Assembly (NCBI GenBank): GCA_030063045.1
Contig: JAQSEB010000139.1
Location: 434,001-498,000 of the forward strand
Direction: 5' to 3'
Length of the DNA: 64,000 nt
From: Pratylenchus scribneri
Taxonomy: Eukaryota > Nematoda > Chromadorea > Rhabditida > Pratylenchidae
The position numbers and the translations under genes are program-made. This document shows positions 1 through 10,904 of the stretch, piece by piece. The first letter of the stretch is position 1, and each line of letters opens with the position of its first letter. Under the pieces are notes generated by a model. That model saw only the letters and a program-made list of their open reading frames with translations. It was not told where the DNA came from and ran no database searches.

Positions 1-2390
1 GCAATTCATTTTTCTTTGACCAAATTCATTTTTTTTTTTGACAAATACCCAAAAATAACATTTATTTTTCAGCATTTTTTCCTTCGAATTTTCGACAATT
101 TTTCCTTCCATTTTCCTTTAATGTTTCCAAAAGTTGCCTCCTTTTTGCCCTAATTTCTTGAATCTATGAAATTTTTATGAGCCAATGCAGTAAAAAACTC
201 AAGTAGCCTTCTAATTTTCCAACATTTCTGCTGGAGACAAAATTGTCGGTCGAACAAAGGAGTCAGCCAAATGAAAAACGGGCAAAAAATGAATGCGCAC
301 ACTTTCCGTCACTTTGAATAAAGCTTAAAAAATAAGAAAAACTTGGCCAAAAGAGCAGAAAGCATCGACCCAAAAATTCACAGAGTAAAACGGGCAATTG
401 TGGGCAAACTTTTATGCCAAATATTCAACTTCGGAAAAAATTGACAAAATTTAAATTTTTTTTGTTAATTTTTAGCTATATATTTCTTGGAATCCTTCAT
501 TTTCCATTTTAGTTTGTGACCTCCTTTTTTGGCCTTCAAAATCACATTTTTTCAATTTCATCTTTAGGGAAGAATTCATTCCAATGTCCATTGTCCAATC
601 CAAATTAATTCAGTTCCTTTGTTTTTGCCCCTCTTTCAATTCAACAATTCTTCACACCCAATAATCTTCCCCCATTCAATATCCCATCCCATTGTGTCCA
701 GTCATTGGGTGGGTGGTCTTTTATTAAATTTATTTCCATCTCAATTCATAATTCATTTCACATTTGGCCACCCACTTTTTTGTCAGTTTCCACGCATAAA
801 TTCTACACATTGTTTCCTTTGTTAGAATTTTCTTTTGTGCGCTAGAAAAATTTGAATTTTTGGAGACCATAAAACTTGATGAATTCGGACCCATTGTAAA
901 CCTTCTTTTTCCTGATAAACCACAGCCTAACTTAGTTAAATTCAATTGGCATAAAAAATGCTGCCGGATAAACCATAGCCTAAATCTTATTAGTTAAATT
1001 CTATGGGTATAAAAATGCTTTTCCAATTCTAATTTGTTGGCGTTCAATTTTTGTACATTTTGGTGGAATTTATGCCTAAAGCCTAGATATAAAATGACGA
1101 ATTTGATGGAAAGAGGAAATGATCATAAAAATATTATTTTGCGTGCCAACTTTGCCAAATTCATCATCCAATTATAAAAAATAATATGATATTATTTTTT
1201 TAAATACTTATGAAGAATTGTCGCGCACCAAAAATGGCAAAAAAATTGCATATATTAAGAAAATAAACAGAAAATTTTGTAGAAAATACCATGGCATTTT
1301 ATGGATTGGATATATGCGCCTAATTTAGAAGGGAAAATTACCAATTTTAGTGCATTGGATTCATCCAAATTTGGATGGAGCATCATTTATTCTGCGCAAT
1401 TATTCCTACCAATTTTATAATATCCTCAATTCCCGTGGGGAAGAATGTCTATGAAAAGTGGGAAAATGCATTAGCCAAGGGAAAAACGTGGAGGAAGAAT
1501 GTGTGAGAAATGTGAATGAATGGCCAACATTTGCGCGAATTGGCCAAAAGGATGTACAAATCACGGAATGAAATTATGTTAAGACAAACAATGAATTGGC
1601 AAATTTGCACTTTTGTTTACATTAGCTTAATAAATTAAATATTCCTAAAATGGATTCAAAATTCACTCCAAAATTCCAAGGGAATTTAAAAAAATGCTAG
1701 ACTCATTTTTCCCTCAATGACAAATAAGTTCCCTGAAAATTTGGAATTTTTTAAAAATTTTCCTTCTTTGGAATTTTTGTTGACCCATTCATATTAAAAA
1801 AATAAATTTTTTCTAATATTTTTTACTTTTGTCTATAATTTCATTCAACATTTTATTGAATTAGAAAATAATTATTTATGCAAAAATTAGAAATGAATTT
1901 TTCATTCATTTTCTTTAAGGCATATTAATTTATTTTATTTTATCGAAAAATATATAAAATGCGCAACAAATTTGCTGTCTTTTCCCAAAGGAATTCTACG
2001 CAAAAATTTGCGTAGGCATTCATTACAAACTTTTACCCAAAATGTCTTATTTTTGGCCTCAAATTTTTTGATGGCATTTTTGCCTCCTCCAAATTTGCGG
2101 AGGCGCTTTGCCTTCTAATTTCCGGCTGTGACCGTCATTTCCCTCGATTTTATGGCATTTTTTGGGGTCAAAGTGTTCTACGACTTTGGTGAAATGGCCC
2201 TTCTGGCACAATGGATTTTTTGATTGAATTTCGGGACCCCGCAAAATACTAACAAAAAATAATGATGGATTGGAATGAAATCCACAAATAAAAGAGCAAA
2301 ATTTTTTAACATTTTCGATATTTTTTTTGGTCACATTTTTTGTGTTTCGAGAAATAAATTCATTCATTTATTTTTTATTTTAACCTTAAA
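1..2390. other. AT-rich stretch without a recognisable gene
   Basis: The stretch is AT-rich with many homopolymer A and T runs. The open frames are short (68-102 codons), lack splice-phase partners and have compositionally biased translations rich in F, N and K. The longest, at 2059-2367 on the minus strand, shows no recognisable motif. I see no RNA gene or terminal repeat here. Confidence 0.6.
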
Positions 2391-2860
2391 AACAGGTGGA
2401 ATTATTCTAAGCGAAAAACACAAACAGGCGGAATTATTCTAAGCGAAAAACACAAACAGGCGGAATTATTCTAAGCGAAAAACACAAACAGGCGGAATTA
2501 TTCTAAGCGAAAAACACAAAACAGACGGAATTATTCTAAGCGAAAACACAAACAGGCGGAATTATTCTAAGCGAAAAACACAAAACAGACGGAATTATTC
2601 TAAGCGAAAAACACAAAACAGACGGAATTATTCTAAGTGAAAACACAAAACAGGCGGAATTATTCTAAGTGAAAACACAAAACAGGCGGAATTATTCTAA
2701 GCGAAAAACACAAAACAGGCGGAATTATTCTAAGCGAAAACACAAAACAGGCGGAATTATTCTAAGCGAAAAACACAAACAGGCGAAATTATTCTAAGCG
2801 AAAACACAAAACAGGCGGAATTATTTTAAGTGGAAATACAAATAGGCGGAATTAATTTGA
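2391..2860 (+). repeat. GGCGGAATTA minisatellite, array 1 (type A units)
   Basis: About 14-15 tandem units of 31-33 bp, each made of GGCGGAATTATTCTAAGCG followed by an A-rich tail with ACACAAA. Units vary by a single A in the tail and by GGCGG, GACGG or GGTGG at the core. The array is intergenic. The last units decay (TTTTAAGTGG, TTAATTTGAG), as expected at an array edge. Confidence 0.95.
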
Positions 2861-2869
2861 GAAGACGTC

Positions 2870-4885
2870 CCCATCAAATGAGCTTTGCCTTCAGCCACTT
2901 TGGTCTTTTTTATCCCAATCTAATTTTAGCCTAATTTTTTGTAAACCCATTGCTAGGAGGGCGCCATCCTTTGAATGAATGAATGAAATGAATGGATACT
3001 TTTGGACATGGAATGTCATCAAAAGCAAAAAAAAATGGGGGAAATTAATGGGTCATACCATTATGTTGATAGATGAATTTAGTTTTTGACCCTCCAAAAA
3101 TACATCTAAATTTAGCCTCTTGTGTGGTAATTTTTCTCCCATTTCCTGCCCGGTATTTTTTGCCCTTTTTGTCGGCTTTTTGCGCCTTTTAATTCCAAGA
3201 AAATCATTTGAGGACCTTCCCTCATGGGCCCCTCTTTCAGGCAAAATCAATTTCAACCCAATTAGCGGCTTTTTCTCCCCATCATCGATCCCCCTTCCAA
3301 TTTCCCTCTACTCCATTGAAGGAACAATTGTTCCATATACCCAAGGGGAACATCATTTCCAGCCAGCCTTTTCAAATGCCGCCCTCCAACTTTTTTGATT
3401 GTGGCTTTTTTTTTGTTCACACCTTTTTGGCCACTTTTGATGATGATGCCTTTGCCCTTCATCATTCAATCATTCATTAACCTTTTGCCTTTATTTCCAC
3501 CGAATAATCTGACAAAAATGTCAAAAAAAATATTAAAATGTCTTCAAAAGTTCATCGTCAAAATTCATTTAAGTCAATCAGAAAATTAGCTTTGACGAAA
3601 TTTCCGCTGTCTAGGCTAACAAAATTCACCGAAAAAAAATCATTTTTGACGGCTTTTGGATTTCTGACAATTGTCCAAAAAAATCAGCAGGTGGCAAAAA
3701 AGCCACATTTGATTTAATTGACTCTGCCTTTTTTAATTCAATCAACAAAAATCATTCTCGAAATAAACACATCAAAAATCATTTTCCTCACCCATCAATC
3801 CGTCCTTCTGTCAATTCATTTCAATTTAAAGCCAAGCCGTCTGAATGTTTATTCGGTTATGAAAATTTTTAAATTCTTCTATCCGTCAGACAAAAATTCA
3901 CATAAAAAAGCAGGTAAAAAATGGGAAATTCATTTAAAAAATTATAAGAAAATTAATTTAAATTCATAAATGGTTTAATAAAAATTAGAAATCAAATTAA
4001 TTTAAATTCTTAAAGCTATTATTCAAACGCATTTCGCCCCCTTAAAATGCCATGGCAAAAACTGTAGCCTTTTTTTTATTTAAAAATTCATAATTCATTC
4101 ATTGTCCGTCCACTAATCTTCATTCAACCCCGCATTCTTCTCTTTGTTAATCAGATAGATTTTAACGGGAACAATTGTTAGAAAAATTAAAATAAATTTA
4201 ATTCATAAATCACTTAAATGTATTTTATTATTTCCCTTTTTAAAAATGCCATGCCAAAATAATCGCCTTTCTCTTTTAAAAAATCTGCCAGCTTATTTTA
4301 TTTAAAATTACATCATTTGCCTATCAATCACAAAAAAATTCTTCCGAAATTCTTCTTTGTCAATTCAACTTTTTTTGATAATATTTCTTTGCCATATGGC
4401 CATATCCATTTTTGGTCATTCATCCTCTAAATTTCCATGGAATGAAAAAATGATGCGCCTTCTCCCCCAATTTCCCCTCATCAATCACACATTTTGCACT
4501 CTCAACACAAAAACATTTTCGGTGCATTCCATCCATCTTCAAACTCTCATCGGCACCAGCCGATGCCCAGTGCACATTTTTGCCACCCACCCAAAAAAAC
4601 TTGATGTCCCATTTTTGGCCCACCCTATTTTTTTTTTGTTGTTCCCTCGGGGGAATTCACTGTGCCCTCCTCCCTTTTTGGGGTGGTTGTTCCTCCTGGG
4701 TCTGACGAATATGTTCACAGGCCTTCAAAAGATGACCTCCATTCCTTCATGTCATTCCCTTCAAATATCCTCCATGGCAAAAATACCAATTCAATGATGC
4801 TTGTTATCCCCTTTCTCCACCCTTTTAAATATGTTTGAATTCTGCTGCAAGGGACATTTCGGTGTTGTCATTTCTGTATCTGGAT
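2870..4885. other. Intergenic stretch, no supported gene
   Basis: Contains simple GAATGAATGAATG runs near 2970 and pyrimidine-rich blocks at 3130-3480 and 4440-4700. A 146-codon frame at 4357-4797 has a hydrophobic N-terminus but opens with TTG, has no splice partner and no recognisable domain. I do not call it. Confidence 0.5.
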
Positions 4886-4889
4886 CTGG

Positions 4890-4988
4890 ACCCTTCTTTG
4901 GGCCATAGCTTAACGAGGCAATAGCCAATCTAGGAAGGCGATATACCATTGTAAAGTCAAAAATTTCCTCTAAAAAGTGGCTAATATT
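4890..4988 (-). repeat. MITE-A, single-arm fragment
   Basis: One arm of the palindromic MITE-A family, including AGGAAGGCGATATACCATT and CCTCTAAAAAGTGGCT. It lies about 100 bp before a full copy and has no matching second arm. Confidence 0.7.
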
Positions 4989-5086
4989 CAACCACTCTTT
5001 GGATGATCCATTCCTTCCTCCCCACCCTTAAATATATTTGAATTCTGCAAGGGACATTTCAATGCTCTAATTTCATTACCTGGGCC

Positions 5087-5390
5087 TTCTTTTGCCCATA
5101 ACTCACTAAGGCATTAGCCAATTTGGGAAGGCAATATACCTTTGGAAAGCCTAAAGTGTCCTCTACAAAGTGGCTCTTTAAAATTTTATAAATTCAAAGC
5201 TTTAAAAATAATTACATGTCTTTGAGTGTAATAAACTAGACTTTTTTGGGGAAAGCGCCTATTTTACAAAATGTTTTGATTTTCAAAAATTTAGTGAAGC
5301 CAATTTTTAGAGGGCATTTAGGGCTTTAAAATAGCATATCGCCTTCCTGAATTGGTTACTTCCTTGTTGAGCTATGGCCAAAATTATGGT
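5087..5390 (-). repeat. MITE-A copy 1
   Basis: Full palindromic copy of about 300 bp in intergenic DNA. The arm with GGCATTAGCCAATTTGGGAA comes first and the arm with GGTTACTTCCTTGTTGAG comes last. Between them are the diagnostic centre motifs TGTCTTTGAGTGTAATAAAC and TATTTTACAAA. Confidence 0.85.
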
Positions 5391-5599
5391 CCAGTTTCGG
5401 TTAAACTCCGAATTGGATGGCCCCCAAATATTCTCCCACTTTTCCTTTCAATATTCAAATTCAACCCATCACCGGCAATATGACAAATTTCCCCCCATAT
5501 TCCCCCTTCCATTGGCTTTAAGCGAAACTTTATCCGGGCCCATTCCGTCCCCCCAGGGTCGCAAAGAAAATATGGGAGCATTGTAGCCTCAGATTTCTC

Positions 5600-5849
5600 T
5601 CATATTTTTAAAATTTTTTAAGATTATCCATATTCTTAGATTAGTGTTAGAATGTGTGAATTCCGAGATTTTGTCTCAGCATATGATATAATTTCAAAAC
5701 ATATTTTCAACTTATTTTGAGATAGAATCTCAGATAAAGTTAATAATATATTCTAAGAATATGAATAATCTCAAAAAATTCTAAGATTTCATATATTTTT
5801 AAAATATCCTAAGAAAATGAAGATTTACTAAAATATTCTCTAAATGTTT
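5600..5849. repeat. TCTGAGA/TCTCAGA motif field, left part
   Basis: AT-rich DNA with repeated degenerate copies of ATTCTGAGAAT and its complement, for example TCTCAGATAAAG, ATTCTAAGAATATG and AATCTCAAAAAATTC. The same texture resumes after the LTR element at 9726 and again at 10905-11240. The LTR element therefore landed inside this older repeat field. Confidence 0.6.
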
Positions 5850-5854
5850 AAAAT

Positions 5855-6369
5855 TGTAGAAAATAAATATGTTCTACGGTTGTTGTTTACCGACCCAAAA
5901 GGGAATAATTCGACTGTTGGTGGTTCTTTACTTTATTAAGGCAAATTAAATATGAAACGGCAATTAAATGTGTGAAAGAAATGTTTGTACTGATGTTCTG
6001 GTTAACTGATTGATAAAATGTACAAAAATGGAAGGGTTTAAATAGGTCCAAATTTCATCATGCTTATTCTTTTCATCATGCTTATTCTTCATCTCAATCT
6101 CAATCCACGAATGTCAGCCACAGCCCAAAGTCCCGCATTCCATGTCCATTCCTCCTCTCGCCCCCGATCCATGCTCACCGAATTGCCAGTAGGCAAAGGA
6201 CTCAAAGTCCCCAATCACCCCCATGCAAGGGGAATTCATGGCCAAATTGGCGATGAATAATTGTCCAAGGACCGAAAAGACCAATTTGGGGAAATTGGGA
6301 AAGGACACCTCCCCCACCCCTTCTCCCAATGCTTGGGAGATCAATAATCGATAGTCGAAAGATTCGACA
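5855..6369 (-). repeat. 3' LTR of the pol-less element (515 bp)
   Basis: The copy matches 9217-9720 almost base for base from about 5905 onward. The first ~45 bases differ: this copy has ATATGTTCTACGGTTGTTG where the other has a shorter TAATCTACGTTTAG. The end of the 1015-codon ORF lies inside it. A polypurine tract directly inside the LTR is not obvious. Confidence 0.9.
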
Positions 6370-9161
6370 CTCCCGACTGACAAAAGAAACTGACCACTGG
6401 TCAGTTTGGGATCAACCCACTCTCTTGATTCCATTCCAATTCTATTGGAACAAATTTGGTCTTTTCCATGCCCATCAGGGCAAATAGAGCAGCCATAAAT
6501 ATGCGGCCAAAAACCTGAGGCTATCAGAGCCTGTAGGTCATTTGCGTTCATGCCAGAACGACTTTTAGGGACACTGCCCCAAGTTTCGGTATTCGGTTCG
6601 GGTTTGAATCGGACTCTCTTGCGGCAACCATGAGTCGGCCTCCATCCATTGAGTGATTGATTGCCCATTCCATTCGATTGGTTTGCATTGCCTTCGAGCA
6701 TTGTGCCATTTGCATCAGCATTCAAAAATGTTGCATGAAAGCCAGTCCACTGCATTGGACTAAGGCCAGACAATTGAATTGTCTCAATGCCAGCAAATTC
6801 CATTATGCCAGCGGGAACCTCCATCAAAGGAGAAAACTCCATGCCATTGAGGCAAAGTCTTTCGCCAAAATCTTTGGCATTTTTCTTATGGCCATTTGGT
6901 AAGCCATTTGCCATGAGACTCTTCAGAGCCATTTGATTAGGAATGTGGATTGTCCCACCCATTCCATTTAAATCCTGAAATATCCCAAAGGGAATCTCTT
7001 CAGGCAACAATTTCTTCCCATTGCCTAGGGAATCAACACCGAAAGCCCATCCTAGGCTCATGGTGAATTGGTCAATCTCAAATCCGTGAGTGACCCACTC
7101 GGTATCAAAACAACCGAGTTCCGAATCGAAAGATTCATCGGCATACCAGCCGAAGCTCAAATCAACCCATTCACTATCAAACCATCCTGGAGTTAAATCA
7201 AATCCAGACAGATAGCATTGATCTTTGAGAGAATTTTCTCTCAAGAAATTTTTTGTTGTTTTGGGTTTGGATTTGGGTTTGGGTTTTATTATTAGAGCAA
7301 TGTTCATTGCCAATGAGGCATTGTGAAACCATATTCCAATGGCCAAACAGATAGGTGAGTATGCCAACTCTCCCAAAATCAAATGAAATTCCTTGCAGGA
7401 ATTTCTGTCACTGGGTGACCCTCCCCACTTAAAAGGAGAAAGATTTGATCCGCTTGATCCCAACAAGCGATTATTTGAGGAAAATAAATCAAATTTCCTC
7501 TGCTCTGGCAAATTATCAAATTTGCCTTTGGCGATGGTATGCAACCATCCACATTTTTCCGCGTAATGTAGAACCTGAGACCAACTTTGGTCCATTTTAT
7601 CTCCCATTTCAGATGGAAAATAAATAGGCGACGCAAGCGCATTTGCCTGCGCATCGAGCGACTCGATCGCTATCGACCGCATTATTGTCAAATTTACCGC
7701 AACTTCCGACTTATCGGGCGGTCCAACCACCTTTAGTGGCTCAATTGGCAGTGCCATTCTCTTATCAGGCGGATCTGGTGGCACAACCGCCCTTTCAAAT
7801 ATTTTAGGCAATTCAAATGATTTGGCCACCAGCTTAGATGGCCGCATAATATCCATCGGCGATTTCGGCGGATTTGTCCTCTTTTTCGAGAACTCTGGCA
7901 GTCCAACTGCCTTCTTTGGCCCATTTGGCCGAGAAAATACTTTGATCCGAACTTCAGGCGAATCATTTGTCATTGCCAACCTTCTTTGAAGTTCTACTTC
8001 TTTTTGGTTAGCAGGCACGCGAGGTGCCAAAATTTCATTGTCCACCCCGAAGGATGGTTTGATCATCGCGCATTTCGCCAATGGAATTGCCTTAGCTTGC
8101 ATTTTTGTATCCTTATCAGAAGGATTTTGTGGCTCAGCCGCCTTTTCAGAAGTTTTAGGCAGTCCAACTGCCTTGAACGGCACCTTAGGGGGCGAAAATG
8201 CTTTATCCGGCACGTCAGGAAGAGCATCCTTTATCGCCAGCCTCTTGTGACATTCTGGAATCTTTCCAGAAATTGTCGGCACATCGGACAAACCATGTGC
8301 CTTCAAGTCCCTCAAGGAGGGTTTCAGAAAAGCAATCGGCCTTTTAGCAATTGCGATTTCTTTTGCCGGCCTTTCCGGCATTCTGGGCCTTAGAGTTGTC
8401 TTCGAGGCATTCTTTGGTGGCAAATCTTTTGCCTCCGACCCTTTAATTGGTACTATTGCCATGAGAGGCTCAACCGAAAATGTTGGTGCTATTGCCATCT
8501 GAGGCTCAACCGAATGTGGTAGTATTGCCCCGCAGGGCTCAACCGAATGTGGTAGTATTGCCCCGCAGGGCTCAACCGAATGTGGTAGTATTGCCTCGCA
8601 GGGCTCAACCGAATGTGGTAGTATTGCCTCGCAGGGCTCAACAGAATGTGGTAGTATTGCCTCGCAGGGCTCAACAGAATGTGGTAGTATTGCCTCGCAG
8701 GGCTCAACCGAATGTGGTAGTATTGCCTCGCAAGGCTCAACCGAATTTGGCATTGCCGATTCAAGCAGCTCAACTGCCAGCGGCGTTGCCTTTGAGGCAA
8801 ATTCCCATCCAGGGAAAATGTTGTCACTGTTCGTCAGTGACCCTCTCACCCCTAAAAAGGGACTTATTTTGCCATCGCTGGGCTTTTGATCAACCAGCTT
8901 TGAGGCTTTATCCATAGCCTCATAGGCGAAATCCAAATCGCCCATTAGAGCCTTGTATTTGGCTTCTTCTTCCAGCCTTTGTTTGCCCTGGATTTTATCG
9001 ATCCGAGTGCGCAAACGTGCCCTTTGCCGTTCAAAACGGACTAAAGCACCTCGCAAAAGGAGCACATCCTTTTCGAGAATTGCCATTTTTACATTCACGC
9101 GCTTTGCGCGAATAGAAATTCGAGCCATTGTTGGCCGAAGATAATCACAATCAACATTCAT
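6114..9161 (-). CDS. Gag-like ORF of the LTR element (1015 aa)
   Basis: A single uninterrupted frame that starts 56 bases downstream of the 5' LTR. Residues 20-75 are charged and predicted coiled coil (rich in R, E, K and L), as in many Gag N-termini. Residues ~145-220 are an 11-residue tandem repeat with core HSVEPCEAILP. Residues ~230-480 are proline- and lysine-rich low complexity. A region at ~530-640 (motif FSSNNRLLGSSGSNLSPF) is conserved-looking but unknown to me. No zinc knuckle (CX2CX4HX4C), aspartic protease DTG/DSG or RT YxDD motif is present. The last ~75 codons are encoded inside the 3' LTR, so the 5' LTR carries an orphan copy of the same C-terminus at 9465-9695. It could be Gag or a captured host sequence; I cannot name it further. 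Confidence 0.6.
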   Translation of the reverse strand: MNVDCDYLRPTMARISIRAKRVNVKMAILEKDVLLLRGALVRFERQRARLRTRIDKIQGKQRLEEEAKYKALMGDLDFAYEAMDKASKLVDQKPSDGKISPFLGVRGSLTNSDNIFPGWEFASKATPLAVELLESAMPNSVEPCEAILPHSVEPCEAILPHSVEPCEAILPHSVEPCEAILPHSVEPCEAILPHSVEPCGAILPHSVEPCGAILPHSVEPQMAIAPTFSVEPLMAIVPIKGSEAKDLPPKNASKTTLRPRMPERPAKEIAIAKRPIAFLKPSLRDLKAHGLSDVPTISGKIPECHKRLAIKDALPDVPDKAFSPPKVPFKAVGLPKTSEKAAEPQNPSDKDTKMQAKAIPLAKCAMIKPSFGVDNEILAPRVPANQKEVELQRRLAMTNDSPEVRIKVFSRPNGPKKAVGLPEFSKKRTNPPKSPMDIMRPSKLVAKSFELPKIFERAVVPPDPPDKRMALPIEPLKVVGPPDKSEVAVNLTIMRSIAIESLDAQANALASPIYFPSEMGDKMDQSWSQVLHYAEKCGWLHTIAKGKFDNLPEQRKFDLFSSNNRLLGSSGSNLSPFKWGGSPSDRNSCKEFHLILGELAYSPICLAIGIWFHNASLAMNIALIIKPKPKSKPKTTKNFLRENSLKDQCYLSGFDLTPGWFDSEWVDLSFGWYADESFDSELGCFDTEWVTHGFEIDQFTMSLGWAFGVDSLGNGKKLLPEEIPFGIFQDLNGMGGTIHIPNQMALKSLMANGLPNGHKKNAKDFGERLCLNGMEFSPLMEVPAGIMEFAGIETIQLSGLSPMQWTGFHATFLNADANGTMLEGNANQSNGMGNQSLNGWRPTHGCRKRVRFKPEPNTETWGSVPKSRSGMNANDLQALIASGFWPHIYGCSICPDGHGKDQICSNRIGMESREWVDPKLTSGQFLLSVGSVESFDYRLLISQALGEGVGEVSFPNFPKLVFSVLGQLFIANLAMNSPCMGVIGDFESFAYWQFGEHGSGARGGMDMECGTLGCG
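8480..8755 (-). repeat. 33-bp in-frame tandem repeat inside the LTR-element ORF
   Basis: About eight units of 33 bp (plus-strand core CTCAACCGAATGTGGTAGT), each coding 11 residues on the minus strand. The unit length is a multiple of three, so copy number can change without a frameshift. Substitutions are few and clustered (CCCCGCAGG versus CCTCGCAGG). Confidence 0.95.
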
Positions 9162-9196
9162 TGTTGTTGGATAAACAAAACAAATTTACCTTAAAC

Positions 9197-9214
9197 TTTG
9201 CCGAGGGAGCGCCA
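9197..9214 (-). other. Candidate primer binding site
   Basis: Read on the minus strand, the sequence two bases inside the 5' LTR is TGGCGCTCCCTCGGCAAA. TGGCGC is a common opening for LTR-element primer sites because it pairs with tRNA 3' ends (CCA). I cannot assign the tRNA without a tRNA set. Confidence 0.5.
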
Positions 9215-9216
9215 CT

Positions 9217-9720
9217 TGTAGAAAATAATAATCTACGTTTAGGCCCAAAAGGGGAATAATTCGACTGTTGGTGGTTCTTTACTTTATTAAGGCAAATTAA
9301 ATATGAAACGGCAATTAAATGTGTGAAAGAAATGTTTGTACTGATGTTCTGGTTAACTGATTGATAAAATGTACAAAAATGGAAGGGTTTAAATAGGTCC
9401 AAATTTCATCATGCTTATTCTTTTCATCATGCTTATTCTTCATCTCAATCTCAATCCACGAATGTCAGCCACAGCCCAAAGTCCCGCATTCCATGTCCAT
9501 TCCTCCTCTCGCCCCCGATCCATGCTCACCGAATTGCCAGTAGGCAAAGGACTCAAAGTCCCCAATCACCCCCATGCAAGGGGAATTCATGGCCAAATTG
9601 GCGATGAATAATTGTCCAAGGACCGAAAAGACCAATTTGGGGAAATTGGGAAAGGACACCTCCCCCACCCCTTCTCCCAATGCTTGGGAGATCAATAATC
9701 GATAGTCGAAAGATTCGACA
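9217..9720 (-). repeat. 5' LTR of the pol-less element (504 bp)
   Basis: TG...CA-bounded partner of the LTR at 5855-6369, followed directly by the second AAAAT of the target duplication (9721-9725). It carries the orphan 3' end of the element ORF. Confidence 0.9.
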
Positions 9721-9725
9721 AAAAT

Positions 9726-9880
9726 CTTAGAATATGCTGAGAATAAAAATATTTTGACAATTTATTTTAAATCTCATTTTCACGAGATATTTTGAGAATT
9801 TGACATAAAATATTCTCAGATTTTAGCAAATTTTCAGTATATTTCAGAATTCCTTTGAATTTTCACAATAAGAGCTCTAT
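9726..9880. repeat. TCTGAGA/TCTCAGA motif field, middle part
   Basis: The field interrupted at 5850 continues after the LTR element, with motifs such as CTTAGAATATGCTGAGAATA, AATATTCTCAGATTT and TATTTTGAGAATT. It fades out near 9880. The following 200 bases up to the satellite hold nothing I recognise. Confidence 0.55.
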
Positions 9881-10084
9881 TTTGAAAATGGAAGAATGTG
9901 TACTATTTCTGTTAGACGATCAGAGATGGCTATGTCTATTTCCTCCTATTGTGTGCTTCTCATAAAAATTTTTTACCCTTCAGCCCATATAGCACCCAGA
10001 TTTTAATGGGAAGACATGGCTGCTGCCCCCTTTGGGGCATGCTTCCGGCGTATTAGCCATAGGGATTGGACTCGCGCGAGGTCC

Positions 10085-10885
10085 TAAGACTCCCGAGTGC
10101 GCGGGATCTTGGGATTCTCGAGATCCTGGGACTCCCGAGTGCGCGGGATCTTGGGATTCTCGAGATCCTGGGACTCCCGAGTGCGCGGGATTTTGGGATT
10201 CTCGAGATCCTGGGACTCCCGAGTGCGCGGGATCTTGGGATTCTCGAGATCCTGGGACTCCCGAGTGCGCGGGATCTTGGGATTCTCGAGATCCTGGGAC
10301 TCCCGAGTGCGCGGGATTTTGGGATTCTCGAGATCCTGGGACTCCCGAGTGCGCGAGATCTTGGGATTCTCGAGATCCTGGGACTCCCGAGTGCGCGGGA
10401 TCTTGGGATTCTCGAAATCCTGGGACTCCCGAGTGCGCGGGATTTTGGGATTCTCGAGATCCTGGGACTCCCGAGTGCGCGGGATCTTGGGATTCTCGAG
10501 ATCCTGGGACTCCCGAGTGCGCGGGATCTTGGGATTCTCGAAATCCTGGGACTCCCGAGTGCGCGGGATTTTGGGATTCTCGAGATCCTGGGACTCCCGA
10601 GTGCGCGGGATCTTGGGATTCTCGAGATCCTGGGACTCCCGAGTGCGCGGGATCTTGGGATTCTCGAGATCCTGGGACTCCCGAGTGCGCGGGATCTTGG
10701 GATTCTCGAGATCCTGGGACTCCCGAGTGCGCGGGATTTTGGGATTCTCGAGATCCTGGGACTCCCGAGTGCGCGGGATCTTGGGATTCTCGAGATCCTG
10801 GGACTCCCGAGTGCGCGGGATCTTGGGATTCTCGAGATCCTGGGACTCCCGAGTGCGCGGGATTTTGGGATTCTCGAGATCCCGG
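10085..10885. repeat. GC-rich 42-bp satellite, 19 copies
   Basis: Nineteen head-to-tail copies of a 42-bp unit containing ACTCCCGAGTGCGCGGGAT and TTGGGATTCTCGAGATCC. It is strikingly GC- and CpG-rich against AT-rich surroundings. Because 42 is divisible by three and the unit lacks stops in most frames, three plus-strand frames and one minus-strand frame are open for 278-303 codons. I read these as by-products of the repeat, not genes. Each unit can fold GGATCT against AGATCC. Variant units (GGGATTTTGG instead of GGGATCTTGG) recur mostly every third copy. Confidence 0.95.
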
Positions 10886-10904
10886 GGTGCTCGAGGATAC
10901 AGAT

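Larger units (their letters stand above)
5850..9725 (-). mobile_element. LTR retrotransposon without pol, with 5-bp target duplication
   Basis: Two direct repeats (5855-6369 and 9217-9720) begin TGTAGAAAATA and end GATTCGACA, giving TG...CA termini. They are flanked by the 5-bp duplication AAAAT (5850-5854 and 9721-9725). The interior is about 2.85 kb and is almost wholly occupied by one minus-strand ORF, so the element reads right to left and its 5' LTR is the one at 9217-9720. No reverse transcriptase, RNase H, protease or integrase motif was found in any frame. It is thus a non-autonomous element, probably carrying a Gag-like protein and mobilised in trans. The near-identical LTRs suggest a recent insertion. 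Confidence 0.9.

Noticed and set aside
2391..2860. Regular repeats considered as a CRISPR array
   Set aside because: Units are directly contiguous with no unique spacers, and the sequence is clearly eukaryotic.
4357..4797. 146-codon frame with hydrophobic start, possible secreted effector
   Set aside because: Opens with TTG, no internal ATG with signal peptide in good context, no splice partner and no family resemblance.
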